A stretch of DNA of 50,246 nt from a bacterium (lineage in GTDB: Bacteria > Bacillota > Clostridia > Oscillospirales > Oscillospiraceae), in the NCBI GenBank assembly GCA_004560305.1, contig SFVI01000011.1:1-50246 (forward strand). Reading direction: 5' to 3'. The notes below the pieces were generated by a model. It was not told where the DNA came from. It was given only the letters and a program-made list of their open reading frames with translations, and did no database searches. Position 1 is the first letter of the stretch, and the number at the start of each line of letters is the position of its first letter. Below are positions 1-7,892 of this stretch, piece after piece. The translations under genes and the position numbers were made by a program.

Positions 1-94
<94 letters not shown>

Positions 95-122
95 AAAAGG
101 TTTGGCGCAAGTCAAACCTTTT
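95..122 (+). terminator. Hairpin after 5S rRNA (processing stem or weak terminator)
   Basis: AAAAGGTTTG pairs perfectly with CAAACCTTTT around an 8-nt loop. Only four T end the stem and a tRNA starts 6 nt later, so it may be an RNA-processing stem rather than a full stop. Confidence 0.5.
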
Positions 123-128
123 GAATTT

Positions 129-204
<76 letters not shown>

Positions 205-211
205 ACTAACG

Positions 212-243
212 GTATTGCCGTCACGATATCGTGGCGGCAATAC
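212..243 (+). other. Long intergenic hairpin between tRNA-Asn and the next tRNA
   Basis: GTATTGCCG (212-220) pairs with CGGCAATAC (235-243), and the enclosed CACGATATCGTG is itself a perfect palindrome, giving an almost continuous 15-bp stem. No T tract follows. It is most likely an RNase processing signal in the rRNA-tRNA transcript. Confidence 0.6.
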
Positions 244-252
244 TTGTAAAAT

Positions 253-328
253 GGACCGTTAGCTCAGTTGGTAGAGCAGCCGGCTCATAACCGGTCGGTC
301 CGGGGTTCGAGTCCCTGACGGTCCACCA
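253..328 (+). tRNA. tRNA with CAT anticodon (Met, or Ile2 read after lysidine modification)
   Basis: Acceptor GGACCGT/ACGGTCC, anticodon loop CTCATAA, T loop TTCGAGT and encoded CCA are all present. The acceptor starts with a normal G-C pair, so it is not initiator tRNA. The GGACC...CTCATAACC pattern resembles clostridial tRNA-Ile2(CAT) as much as elongator Met; the sequence alone does not settle this. Confidence 0.9.
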
Positions 329-373
329 AACCCGTAAGTTGTGGTTCAGTGTCTTGAATCCTTAATTTCATAT

Positions 374-449
374 AGGGGAATAGCTCAGCTGGTAGAGCGG
401 CGGTCTCCAAAACCGTAGGCCGAGGGTTCGAAGCCTTCTTCCCCTGCCA
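374..449 (+). tRNA. tRNA-Trp(CCA)
   Basis: The acceptor AGGGGAA pairs with TTCCCCT, the anticodon loop CTCCAAA gives anticodon CCA, and CCA is encoded. Its last 21 nt are repeated exactly at 573-593. Confidence 0.95.
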
Positions 450-451
450 AC

Positions 452-481
452 AAAAGAGGACACCTGATGGTGTCCTCTTTT
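452..481 (+). terminator. Terminator of the 5S-tRNA transcript
   Basis: A 13-bp perfect stem, AAAAGAGGACACC / GGTGTCCTCTTTT with loop TGAT, begins 2 nt after the tRNA-Trp CCA and ends in a T run. Confidence 0.9.
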
Positions 482-482
482 G

Positions 483-593
483 TCGTTTATGATAAAGGGC
501 TTCGAAAAGCCGGCTCTTGGCAAGGTGCCGGTGGCACCTTGCAACCGGTGTGGACCCGAGCCGCAGCGAGGGCGAAGCCTTCTTCCCCTGCCA
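483..593 (+). repeat. Insert plus direct repeat of the tRNA-Trp 3' end
   Basis: The last 21 nt of tRNA-Trp (429-449) recur exactly at 573-593, offset by 144 nt, without the rest of the tRNA. Between lies a ~90-nt insert with a 10-bp perfect hairpin (520-529 with 533-542, loop GGT) and inverted GGCTTCG...CGAAGCC boxes. The second copy is followed by a terminator with the same GGACACC stem as the first but with the loop inverted (TGAT against ATCA). It looks like a segmental duplication or the scar of a small insertion. Confidence 0.75.
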
Positions 594-600
594 CCAAACA

Positions 601-625
601 AGGACACCATCAGGTGTCTTTTTTG
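601..625 (+). terminator. Second terminator after the partial tRNA-Trp copy
   Basis: AGGACACC pairs with GGTGTCTT around ATCA, and six T follow the paired GGTGTC. It is a diverged copy of the terminator at 452-481. Confidence 0.75.
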
Positions 626-640
626 TTGCCTAGATTTTGC

Positions 641-669
641 TTTTCATATCCTGTTAAGTGTGATATAAT
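641..669 (+). promoter_or_regulatory. Sigma-A-type promoter for the secreted protein at 701
   Basis: TTTTCA and TATAAT are separated by 17 nt. The -10 ends 31 nt before the start codon. Confidence 0.65.
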
Positions 670-700
670 TAACCAAAACCGCATATAGGGGGATTTCGAT

Positions 701-1651
701 ATGAAAAAGTGTTTCAAGGGCTTGCTATCGCTTGCGTTATGCCAGGTTCTTATTTTCTCCATGGCTGCCAGCGCCGATGCGGCCAAAGCCTCCTTTCGGG
801 ATAAGTGCATTGCAATAATAACCGGAAAAGAAGTTGCGAAGGAAGAGACTGTATCCGACGCCAACGATCTGATCGGTTCCGACGAAATTGTTGAAAAATG
901 GGTGAATAGCGGCTGGATGGAGGGCAGCAAGCCCTCAGCTGACGATATCCTTGCCACCGGAGATGATATCTATATCAAGATGCCTCATGAAAGCTATTAT
1001 CTTGATTGCTATGAGTACAAATACGTGAATGACAGGGATAATAAGCATTCCGTCTATGTGTTTGACAATCCCGATAATGGCACCAACGCCAAATACCCCA
1101 GGCCAAGAGCGTACCATGGAAGCAGGGTCATTGTGCTGGCAGAGCGGCAAATTCACTCTTGTGTGCTATATTGGACTGCGGACAATGCGATGCATGCCGG
1201 CTGGATCAGTTCTGCAAATCTTCAGGACGAGTTCCCCGGCGTGATGTTCAGCGTGGGAAAAATGAGTGCGAACGCACCCGATAAAGGCGTTGAATCCTTT
1301 ATTCCGGCACTGATGTGGTCTGACGCTCCCGCCGACGGTACCAGCACAAAATATACTTTTGTCAGTAATGAAGGCAAAAAATGTGTCAGCGTGACCCTTG
1401 ATTATCACGTGATCGGCAGAAACGATGTGCCCAATCCCCATGGCACACGGGAGGTCTACTGCCTCATTGCGGGCAAATGGATAAAGGCAGGAGAATTTGA
1501 GCTTGACAAGAGCTTGTCTCCGGTGCTGTACACGATTCATTTCAACAGCCCGGTCATATTGGACGCCTTCCTGATTGTCCCTAAAGACCTGAACAAAGAG
1601 GGAATCGATGTCCGGCAAAGTGTGGTGGAAATGCGCTGCGTGGCGTCTTGA
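701..1651 (+). CDS. Secreted protein of unknown function with an SH3-like segment
   Basis: This 316-residue protein starts with a basic MKK segment, a hydrophobic stretch and an AxA-like site (ASADAA, about residues 23-28), so it is probably exported by Sec. There is no lipobox Cys. Residues about 140-175 (GSRVIVLAERQ...AGWISSANL) resemble a bacterial SH3-type domain, which often binds cell wall or ligands. The remainder matches no family I recognise. The start is supported by AGGGGG 8-9 nt upstream and its own promoter. It stands alone, bounded by terminators on both sides, and has fewer GC-rich codons than its neighbours, which might mean later acquisition. The export call is firmer than any functional call. 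Confidence 0.75.
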   Translation: MKKCFKGLLSLALCQVLIFSMAASADAAKASFRDKCIAIITGKEVAKEETVSDANDLIGSDEIVEKWVNSGWMEGSKPSADDILATGDDIYIKMPHESYYLDCYEYKYVNDRDNKHSVYVFDNPDNGTNAKYPRPRAYHGSRVIVLAERQIHSCVLYWTADNAMHAGWISSANLQDEFPGVMFSVGKMSANAPDKGVESFIPALMWSDAPADGTSTKYTFVSNEGKKCVSVTLDYHVIGRNDVPNPHGTREVYCLIAGKWIKAGEFELDKSLSPVLYTIHFNSPVILDAFLIVPKDLNKEGIDVRQSVVEMRCVAS

Positions 1652-1686
1652 TTGCTGACAGCAGTTCAGCGCCGCGGGATTTACCA

Positions 1687-1738
1687 CAGGAAAAGGAGCC
1701 GCGGCAGAACCTTGGTTTTGCCGCGGCTCTTTTTCCTG
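1687..1738 (+). terminator. Strong terminator after the secreted protein
   Basis: A 20-bp inverted repeat (1687-1706 with 1719-1738) has core GAGCCGCGGCA / TGCCGCGGCTC. Its TTTTT/AAAA flanks suit both directions, so it also lies downstream of the minus-strand gene that follows. Confidence 0.85.
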
Positions 1739-1752
1739 TTTGGGTTCGTGGT

Positions 1753-2370
1753 TCATGATCGCACTTTGACCTGGGCTTGAAGCCGGTCCAGGAACTGTGC
1801 GGCGTGGGCGCCGTCCATCTGGGTGTGATGGAACTGGAAGGAGACGGTGAGCCTTGTCCTGAAAAGCCCTTTTTTTTATTTGCTCCAAATCATAAATGGA
1901 TTATTGAAAATGCCGCTGTACATCCCTACAGCACCGTCAATGCTGTACTGAGCCAGGGCAGAAGTGCCGATGACCATGCTGTCCTCCAAATCATGGTTTT
2001 TGCAGCTTTCCCGCACCTGGCCGGTAAGACGCAGGTAGTCCCGGTTGAATTGCGCCAGGTCAGGAGAAAAGGGCACATCGCAGGAGCTGACCTCCCCATC
2101 TTTGTTCAGGACGATGGTGTTGACGGCAAGCTGATCGTAGCGAATCAGCTTATCGCCCACAGGAAGGGTATAGAATTCCTCAATGCCGCTGGCGGCTTGG
2201 CCAATGCACCAGCACATCAGCATATTGAATTTAAGGCCCTTCCTGTGGCTGTAACGCAGCAGCCGGGTCACATCCAGGGTCTTGAAGAAAGTGAGCATAG
2301 GCATGGGCGCATGGAGCCAGAGCGCATATGCTTCCGCCCGCCGGGATTCCTGCGGATTGATTTCGGTCAT
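1753..2370 (-). pseudogene. Chloramphenicol acetyltransferase (CAT) family gene interrupted by an in-frame TAA
   Basis: From ATG at 2370 (AGGAG 6 nt upstream) the frame encodes 164 residues typical of the CAT acyltransferase fold (MTEINPQ..., ending FMIWSK). It then meets TAA at 1876-1878. The same frame continues for 40 codons without a shift and encodes QFHHTQMDGAHAAQFL, which holds the catalytic HHxxxDG motif of the family, ending at TGA 1753-1755. The total of 205 codons is close to the usual ~210-220. In relatives the interrupted position is normally Tyr (KY), one base from TAA. As read, the product would lack the catalytic His and be inactive. Sequencing error or recent loss are both possible, since the stop adjoins an 8-A run. 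Confidence 0.85.
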
Positions 2371-2444
2371 GATATCTCCTTTCGTAGCGTGTAGAAGATT
2401 TCTTGCGTAAAATAGAAGTGTGCATTTTCAAATCAGTGCCGAAA

Positions 2445-2479
2445 CCAAATCGAAGCCCAGCGCAGCGGGATCGATTTGG
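2445..2479 (+). repeat. 35-nt hairpin repeat, copy A
   Basis: CCAAATCGAAGCCC...GATCGATTTGG folds on itself around a GC-rich head. It matches the reverse complement of 10118-10152 at 31 of 35 positions. Two of the four differences restore a base pair (T-A here, C-G there), which suggests the folded form matters. Confidence 0.75.
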
Positions 2480-2515
2480 AAAGGAGGAGCAGCGGAATGA
2501 GCGCACTCTGACTTT

Positions 2516-2554
2516 AAAAAAAGTCGGAGCAAGCGATATATCGCTTGCTCCGAC
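2516..2554 (-). terminator. Terminator after the partial tRNA-Gln copy
   Basis: Read on the minus strand, GTCGGAGCAAGCGA-TATA-TCGCTTGCTCCGAC is a 14-bp perfect stem followed by seven T. Confidence 0.8.
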
Positions 2555-2555
2555 G

Positions 2556-2583
2556 TGGCAGCGGGAGAAGGATTCGAACCCTC
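2556..2583 (-). repeat. Direct repeat of the tRNA-Gln 3' end
   Basis: 28 nt identical to the T-arm, acceptor and CCA part of tRNA-Gln lie downstream of the real gene and its terminator. At 2621-2637 on the plus strand, 17 nt of the same T-arm appear in inverted orientation. The insert between also holds GTGCG...CGCAC. Confidence 0.8.
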
Positions 2584-2655
2584 GTGCGCCTTCGGGCTGT
2601 CGCACGCAGATCAAAATGATGTGAGGGTTCGAATCCCCGCTTATGGCGATCGGAA

Positions 2656-2691
2656 CAAAAAAAGGACTTCCGACACATCATCGGAAGTCCT
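2656..2691 (-). terminator. Terminator of tRNA-Gln
   Basis: AGGACTTCCGA / TCGGAAGTCCT with a 7-nt loop, followed by seven T on the minus strand, begins 1 nt after the tRNA CCA. Confidence 0.88.
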
Positions 2692-2692
2692 A

Positions 2693-2766
2693 TGGCAGCG
2701 GGAGAAGGATTCGAACCCTCACATACGGAGTCAGAGTCCGCTGTGCTACCTTTACACAATCCCGCT
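2693..2766 (-). tRNA. tRNA-Gln(CTG)
   Basis: On the minus strand the acceptor AGCGGGA pairs with TCCCGCT, the anticodon stem GCGGA/TCCGT encloses CTCTGAC (anticodon CTG), the T loop is TTCGAAT and CCA is encoded. Confidence 0.93.
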
Positions 2767-2779
2767 AAACGCAAGAGCT

Positions 2780-2807
2780 ATTATACATGGTTTTGCGGAT
2801 TTGTCAA
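2780..2807 (-). promoter_or_regulatory. Promoter of tRNA-Gln
   Basis: On the minus strand TTGACA (2807-2802), 16 nt, TATAAT (2785-2780); both hexamers are perfect consensus, and the -10 lies 13 nt before the tRNA. Confidence 0.85.
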
Positions 2808-2836
2808 GCCCTATTTCTCCAATCTTTTTCAGAAAA

Positions 2837-3997
2837 TCAATCCGTTTTTTCTGCAGAGAAATAGGCCTGGGCATCATTCAGGTAATGGCAGACCAGCAGG
2901 TCAACACAGGCGCCGTAGCTCTTGAGGCCCAGCTCCTGGTCATAGCTCTGCAAAAGCCCCTCATGAACGGTGTTGGAGACGGTCTGGACGGGGGTCTCAA
3001 ACTGCTGCCAGTAGGCATTGTTCAGGGCCATGTCCAGCCGGACGCTTTCGCTGAGACTCTTGTAAATCGGCTCCCAGCGGGCGTAATCGGCGGAATAGAG
3101 GGCGTTGCCCAGATGTATGTAGGCCAGCAGGCAGGCGGAGTAACCATAGTCCAGGTCGCCGGATTCCAGGCCGGAGAGCACGGCTACAAAGTTGGCGTCC
3201 TGCTCCCGGGCCACGCCCCGCTGATGGGCCAGCTCGTGTGCCACGGTGGAGGGGAACAGGCTCACCGGGAAATCGGTGTTCACGCAAGCCTCCCCGGTGA
3301 AGGGGAAGAAGAAGCCGGTGAAATCCAGATAGCTGAGCCAGTGGGAGCTGGCGATGGCCTTGGCGCTGACTGCGGGGCCAGAGAGACGGGGATGGAGCGC
3401 TTCCGTGTTGTTGTATATTTCCCGGGAACGGTCCAGAATGTCATGCCGGTCGAGAATGTAGAAGCCCTGCTCATCCCGCTGCACCGCATCGCCCAATTCG
3501 TTGAGTCGGGCGGCAAAGTATTTGGTCACGGTTTCCAGCTCGTCTACGGCGATCTCCCGGCTCTCAAAGCCGCCGGTGGCGAGGAAGTCATCGGCGTAGT
3601 AATAGGTGCCCCAGAGGGCGCTGTAGCCGGCATAGACGAAGAGCGCTGCCGAGATGGGCAGCATGATCAGCCGGTAGAGATTGCGCCAGCGGTCGCCACG
3701 GATCAGCTTCACCAGCCGCCAGATCAGCGCCGCCAGCAGAAAGACGATAAAGCCCCAGATCAGCGCCTCCGCCGCGGAATAATAGCCCAGCTTGTCACAG
3801 AGCAGGGCCAGCTTCTCGTGCATGGGATGGAGGAAGCCCGACCCGATCCGGGCCATCAGGGGCTGGTGATCCCGCAGGGCCAGGTGCAGCAGGATCACCA
3901 CAATGCTGAGCAGGGCCACCGTGTGGGCCACGGGGCACAGGGTATATACGGCTTTCAGGCCGATTTTTTTCTCTCTTGTTTCCATGCTCCCCATCAT
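2837..3997 (-). CDS. DUF3810 membrane-anchored zinc metalloprotease
   Basis: An N-terminal hydrophobic segment near VALLSIVVILLHLAL is followed by two more membrane helices (ALIWGFIVFLLAALIW and LIMLPISAALFVYAGYSALWG). A long domain then carries HELAHQRG, the HExxH zinc-protease signature with the extra R-G of the DUF3810 family. That active domain probably faces outward. The reading frame opens at a TTG at 4066. I prefer ATG at 3997 (MMGSMETREKK); another ATG lies at 3985, and none has a good ribosome site. The gene follows the lipoprotein at 4073-4864, separated by a GC-rich hairpin, so the two may share a transcript. No substrate is known. Confidence 0.8.
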   Translation of the reverse strand: MMGSMETREKKIGLKAVYTLCPVAHTVALLSIVVILLHLALRDHQPLMARIGSGFLHPMHEKLALLCDKLGYYSAAEALIWGFIVFLLAALIWRLVKLIRGDRWRNLYRLIMLPISAALFVYAGYSALWGTYYYADDFLATGGFESREIAVDELETVTKYFAARLNELGDAVQRDEQGFYILDRHDILDRSREIYNNTEALHPRLSGPAVSAKAIASSHWLSYLDFTGFFFPFTGEACVNTDFPVSLFPSTVAHELAHQRGVAREQDANFVAVLSGLESGDLDYGYSACLLAYIHLGNALYSADYARWEPIYKSLSESVRLDMALNNAYWQQFETPVQTVSNTVHEGLLQSYDQELGLKSYGACVDLLVCHYLNDAQAYFSAEKTD

Positions 3998-4002
3998 AAC
4001 AC

Positions 4003-4054
4003 AAGCCCCGCCCCGCTGCAAGGCACAAAGATTGGCAGGCAGGGGGCGGGGCTT
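4003..4054 (-). terminator. GC-rich hairpin between the lipoprotein and DUF3810 genes
   Basis: AAGCCCCGCCCC (4003-4014) pairs perfectly with GGGGCGGGGCTT (4043-4054) over a 28-nt loop. There is no long T run on either strand, so it may only attenuate or stabilise RNA. Confidence 0.45.
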
Positions 4055-4072
4055 GGTTATCAACAAGTTATG

Positions 4073-4864
4073 TCAACCAACCATGTGGAAAAAACCAAAG
4101 TTGAAGTGGGTATCCTCAGGGAAGTAGTTCCCCTCCAGAAACATGGGCATGTCCTCCTGATCGCCCTCAAAATAGAGGGTGACAAAGGGCTGACCCATCA
4201 GCTCTTTCATGAGCGTGTCCCCGGCGGGAGGCTGGGTGTCATAGCCGTAATCTGCGTACTGGGTGCCGCTGATGGTGCAGCCGTCAAAGCCCCAGTACTC
4301 GTTGAGCAGGGTGCAGTATTCCTCCAACGTCATATCCTCCCGCATGACCCGCTCGAAGCTGTCATAAAAATAGAGCTTGCGGCCGTCCATGTCGATGGGT
4401 TCTTTTTCCAACTTAGGGTCACCCTCTTGAGGGCGGGTGGCGATACTACAGGCGAGAGCCTTGCCGCTGTCTATGCTGACATAGACGGCAATCCAGTTTC
4501 CCTCCTCAGTACTGCAATTGACATAGTAGCAGGGGGGAAGGAGACGGTCGTTGAAGCTGGTGGCCTTCTTGTTCGGCTCTGTGATTTCGGCGTGATCGTG
4601 AGGGGAGAGATCAAGATGATGGTGGGTGCTGAGCAGACCCAATTCATATAGTTCATCCAGGGCGGCCTGTGCGGCAGTAAGGGCGGCTTCCTGCTCTTCC
4701 GTGAGACTGTCCTCCGGCACGGCGGATTCCTCCACCGGAGTGGGGGCTTCGGTGATTACGGGCGCATCCGTCGCGGCGGGCTGCTCCGGCGCGGAGGAGG
4801 TGCCGCAGGCGGTGAGGAGCAGCGCCGTGCACAGCAGGAGACAGAGAGAATAATGCTTTTTCAT
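4073..4864 (-). CDS. Lipoprotein of unknown function
   Basis: The chosen ATG at 4864 gives MKKHYS..., with AAAGGA 8 nt upstream; an ATG nine bases earlier overlaps that site. The signal peptide ends in LLTACG, so Cys is lipidated and the protein sits on the outer face of the membrane. A Pro/Ala/Glu-rich tether (residues ~20-55) precedes a ~200-residue domain with many Tyr, Asp and Glu. I recognise no family. It lies upstream of the DUF3810 protease in the same direction, and promoter and terminator context suggest a two-gene unit. Confidence 0.75.
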   Translation of the reverse strand: MKKHYSLCLLLCTALLLTACGTSSAPEQPAATDAPVITEAPTPVEESAVPEDSLTEEQEAALTAAQAALDELYELGLLSTHHHLDLSPHDHAEITEPNKKATSFNDRLLPPCYYVNCSTEEGNWIAVYVSIDSGKALACSIATRPQEGDPKLEKEPIDMDGRKLYFYDSFERVMREDMTLEEYCTLLNEYWGFDGCTISGTQYADYGYDTQPPAGDTLMKELMGQPFVTLYFEGDQEDMPMFLEGNYFPEDTHFNFGFFHMVG

Positions 4865-4935
4865 AAAATCCATCCTTTCGTAAAAACTTTTTTCAGTCGA
4901 TACCGTTTTGACGAAAGATTTTTCCCCATAGTTCC

Positions 4936-4966
4936 AAAAAACCGGCAGACAAGCTGCCGGTTTTTT
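4936..4966 (-). terminator. Bidirectional terminator
   Basis: AAAAAACCGGCAG / CTGCCGGTTTTTT with a 5-nt loop. It ends the operon that finishes with the LmbE-type deacetylase. Confidence 0.88.
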
Positions 4967-5020
4967 CTGAAGAATTCTTAAGATGGATACGGATTCCCGA
5001 TGAAATCCCTAAAAAACGTA

Positions 5021-5794
5021 CTATTTCCCTGCTTCGGGCAGACAGTGCATGTGCACCCGGCCAAGAACCCGGAAGCCCTCAGCGGCGGTGCAGCCGCAGC
5101 GCAGGCCCATATCCGCCGAACGCAGCCGCAGGTACAGGACCAGGGCCTTGCTCTCGGCGGCATCCGGTGGAAATTGGGAGCGGTGACAGTCGAAGATAGA
5201 GCGTAGCTGCTGCTCCAGATAGCCGCGGGTCTTCACATAGGCGCTGGGTCTGGCGGTCATGTAATAGGCCAGGGCCTCCACCGGGGCAGGGGAAGCGCCG
5301 TAGCCTCCCATCACACCGGCGTAGGGGGCCATATAAGCCAGCTGCCCGGCGGCCCGACCGCAGCGCAGGTGATCCACATGGCACTCGCTGCTGACGAAGG
5401 GGTCCGGGGCGAAGATGCAGTCCGGCTTAAAATCTCCGATCACGGCGGCCATAGCCCGGAGCAGCTGCTCCTCAGTGTAGAAGCCGCCGTCGGACAGGGT
5501 CAGGAAGCGTACATCCTCCACCCCCAGCGCCCTGGCGGAGGCCAGGCTCTCCCGGCGGCGCAGGGCGACCAGTTCCTCCCGGCTGAGCCCCGCCGGGGCG
5601 GCGCCATCGCCATAGCGGCCGTCGGTGCAGATGAGGAAGCAGACCTCTTTACCCATGGCCCGCAGCCGGGCGGCGGTGGCGCCGGCGCCGATCTCAATGT
5701 CGTCCGGGTGGGGGCCGATGAAAAGATAACGCTGGAAGTCCAACAGCGCCGGCAGGGGCGCGGCAAAGCGCAGGGCAAGCCTTGTGATGCTCAT
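5021..5794 (-). CDS. PIG-L / LmbE family zinc deacetylase
   Basis: The protein has 257 residues. The metal-binding signature GPHPDDIEIGAG (residues ~27-38) and a later HVDH give the two His and one Asp ligands of the family, which removes N-acetyl groups from sugars or sugar conjugates. DGRYGDG and LTLSDGGFY are also family-typical. The start codon overlaps the stop of the GPH transporter by 4 bp (ATGA), so the two are translationally coupled. The operon order is cysteine hydrolase, transporter, deacetylase, so I infer that an imported acetylated compound is the substrate. Which one cannot be told. Confidence 0.85.
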   Translation of the reverse strand: MSITRLALRFAAPLPALLDFQRYLFIGPHPDDIEIGAGATAARLRAMGKEVCFLICTDGRYGDGAAPAGLSREELVALRRRESLASARALGVEDVRFLTLSDGGFYTEEQLLRAMAAVIGDFKPDCIFAPDPFVSSECHVDHLRCGRAAGQLAYMAPYAGVMGGYGASPAPVEALAYYMTARPSAYVKTRGYLEQQLRSIFDCHRSQFPPDAAESKALVLYLRLRSADMGLRCGCTAAEGFRVLGRVHMHCLPEAGK

Positions 5795-7275
5795 ACTGCA
5801 GCTCCGTCCTTGCGGCGCTGGATCTCCTGGCAGATGCGCTCGTACTCCGCCTCGTCCAGCTTGTAGTGCTTCTTATACAGCAGGTAGGACAGCAGCATCA
5901 GCAGCCAGGGCACGATGGTCATGGCGAAAAGCAGGCCCAGGTTCTGGCCGGGGGCCACGCCCTGGAGCACGGCGCCGATCTGGCTCAGTTTTTCACTCTC
6001 ACTGATCAGCCCCTGGGTGCAACTCTGCTCCAGGGTGGAGATCTGGTTGGTGAAGTGGGTGACGCCAAGGAGAATGTAGGTAAAGGAGGTGAGGGCAACC
6101 ACCAGGGCGGAGCTGAGCTTGGTGATGAAGGGCCGCAGGGAAGCAATGATGGCCTCGTCCCGGGAGCCGGTCTTATACTCGCTGTACTCCACGGTGTTGA
6201 TGATGGAGATCATCATGATCAGGTAGTAGCAGTACTGGCCGAAGTTGGACAGCATGTAGCCCACCACGATGCAGGCAAATTTCGCCGTGCCGGAGGCCAG
6301 CAGCAGACCGGGGAAGAACATCAGGCAATAGCCAACGGAAGAGATCACCATCATCAGACCCATCAGCTTTTTGCGGGTGATGTGCCGGGAGATGGCGGGG
6401 TAAAAGATCATCAGAAAGGCGGTGGCGGACATGCCCACGGTGGTGAACAGGGAGTAAAGCCCGCCGGCATAGCCGAACTCAAAATAGATATAGGTGGAGC
6501 CCAGCCCGCCCAGCACCAGGTTCAGGCCGATCTGCTGGATCAGGAAAATGAGGGATACCCACAAAAGCTGGTCGTTGGCGGCGATGGTGCGGAAAATTTT
6601 CTTGAAGCTGATGGGCGGCGCCGCCTCCTGCATATCGTCCCGCCGCTCCCGGGCGCCGAAGACGGTGAAGGCCAGGAACAGGGGAGCCAGAATGCTGACC
6701 ACCAGGGCGATGCGGCCATAGGCCACCGAGGCGCTGCCGCCGATGGTCATGGAGCCGGCAGTGAGCATGGGGATGAAGATGGAGGCGGCGGTGCTGCCGA
6801 TGCCGGCAAAGAGGGTGGCCCGGGCGGTGAACTGGTTGCGGGCGTTGGCGTCGGAACTGAGGGCCGGCACCATGCCCCAGTAGGAGATGTCGTGCATGGT
6901 GTAGGTGATGGAGTAGAGGAAGTACATCAGGCCGAAGAACCACACAAAGCCCCAGCCCTGTAATTTGGTGTTGAACATCAGGTACACCACCACCGAGGTG
7001 CTGAGGATGCCGATCACCAGCCAGGGCTTGAACTTGCCGTAGCGGCTGCGGGTGCGCTCGATGATGTTGCCCATGATGGGGTCGTTGAGGGCGTCAAAGA
7101 CCCGGGCGGCCACCATAATGGCGGTGATGGCAGTCAGCTGGGCCGCGGTGAGGAAGCGGGTAAAGAGCACGAAGGTCAGAAGCTGGCTTGCGAACAGGTT
7201 ATAGACCATGTCCCGGCCAATGGTACCCAGGGGGAATAGGATCAGATTCTTTTTTCTCAGACGCATATCTTCCAT
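5791..7275 (-). CDS. GPH-family (MelB-like) sugar:cation symporter
   Basis: About twelve membrane helices and family landmarks are seen: GRDMVYN near the N-terminus, DALNDPIMGNIIERTRSRYG for the helix 2-3 loop, and an R/K-rich central loop before ISFKKIFRTI. The GPH family takes up glycosides with Na+ or H+. The frame is open to 7305, but ATG at 7275 (MEDMRLRKKN) has GAGGTG at proper distance and clears the preceding gene by 5 bp. The length of ~494 residues is slightly above the 450-480 norm. The C-terminal part has a longer outer loop (residues ~410-455). Confidence 0.85.
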   Translation of the reverse strand: MEDMRLRKKNLILFPLGTIGRDMVYNLFASQLLTFVLFTRFLTAAQLTAITAIMVAARVFDALNDPIMGNIIERTRSRYGKFKPWLVIGILSTSVVVYLMFNTKLQGWGFVWFFGLMYFLYSITYTMHDISYWGMVPALSSDANARNQFTARATLFAGIGSTAASIFIPMLTAGSMTIGGSASVAYGRIALVVSILAPLFLAFTVFGARERRDDMQEAAPPISFKKIFRTIAANDQLLWVSLIFLIQQIGLNLVLGGLGSTYIYFEFGYAGGLYSLFTTVGMSATAFLMIFYPAISRHITRKKLMGLMMVISSVGYCLMFFPGLLLASGTAKFACIVVGYMLSNFGQYCYYLIMMISIINTVEYSEYKTGSRDEAIIASLRPFITKLSSALVVALTSFTYILLGVTHFTNQISTLEQSCTQGLISESEKLSQIGAVLQGVAPGQNLGLLFAMTIVPWLLMLLSYLLYKKHYKLDEAEYERICQEIQRRKDGAAV

Positions 7276-7280
7276 TTGCT

Positions 7281-7802
7281 TCACCTCAAAATTTCGATCT
7301 GGCACATGGCCATGGCGGCCAAGGCGTTTTCATGGCTCTCCGGCGTGACGCCGGCGCAGCAGGCGGCGTCCACCCTTACCGGCAGCTCCGGCAGATAGGC
7401 TTTGATCAGCATGGCGTTGGAGATCACACAGATGTCGGTGCACAGGCCCACCAGGGTGACGGAGCCGATGGGCTCCTTTTCATTCATCGCCCGCAGCAGC
7501 TCCGCCAGCTGCACGGAGCCGAAGCCCGGCTTGTCCACAGCCTCGGTCCTGCGCAGGGCCTCCAGCTCCGGCCGGATCTGCCAGCCGTCGCTTCCCTCTA
7601 TGCAGTGGGGCACCGGCAGCTTGCGGCCCTCCTGGGTGTCCATATAATTGGCATGATGGGTGTCCCGGGTGAAAAGAACCTGGCCCTGAAAGCCTTCAAT
7701 TTTCTCCTTCACTTTCGGCACAATGGCCAGGGCTTCCGCCGTGCCCAGGGCGCCGTCGATAAAATCATTCTGCATGTCCACAACGATCAGGACATCGTTC
7801 AT
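7281..7802 (-). CDS. Isochorismatase/nicotinamidase-like cysteine hydrolase
   Basis: VDMQNDF (Asp), DKPGFGS (Lys) and GLCTDICV (nucleophilic Cys) supply the Asp-Lys-Cys triad of this superfamily. DTHHANYMDTQEG sits where nicotinamidases bind metal. The length of 173 residues from ATG 7802 is normal; GAGGAGG lies upstream of that ATG, while the frame itself opens further up. It may be a nicotinamidase or another small amidase. It is first in an operon with a glycoside transporter and an LmbE deacetylase, which hints at use of an amide or N-acyl compound rather than NAD salvage. Confidence 0.82.
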   Translation of the reverse strand: MNDVLIVVDMQNDFIDGALGTAEALAIVPKVKEKIEGFQGQVLFTRDTHHANYMDTQEGRKLPVPHCIEGSDGWQIRPELEALRRTEAVDKPGFGSVQLAELLRAMNEKEPIGSVTLVGLCTDICVISNAMLIKAYLPELPVRVDAACCAGVTPESHENALAAMAMCQIEILR

Positions 7803-7892
7803 GACTTGTTCCTCCTCAATATTCAGATAAAGACAGTTTATCATGCCGCATTTCTTTCAGCAATAGGATAGCACGGGGAAAAATGAAAAACA

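Noticed and set aside
429..625. Prophage or integrative element at the tRNA ends
   Set aside because: No integrase, excisionase or phage gene is near, and only ~100-250 bp separate the repeats.
1870..1878. Frameshift in the CAT-like gene at the 8-base A/T run
   Set aside because: The catalytic motif lies in the same frame as the N-terminal part, so the break is a stop codon, not a shift.
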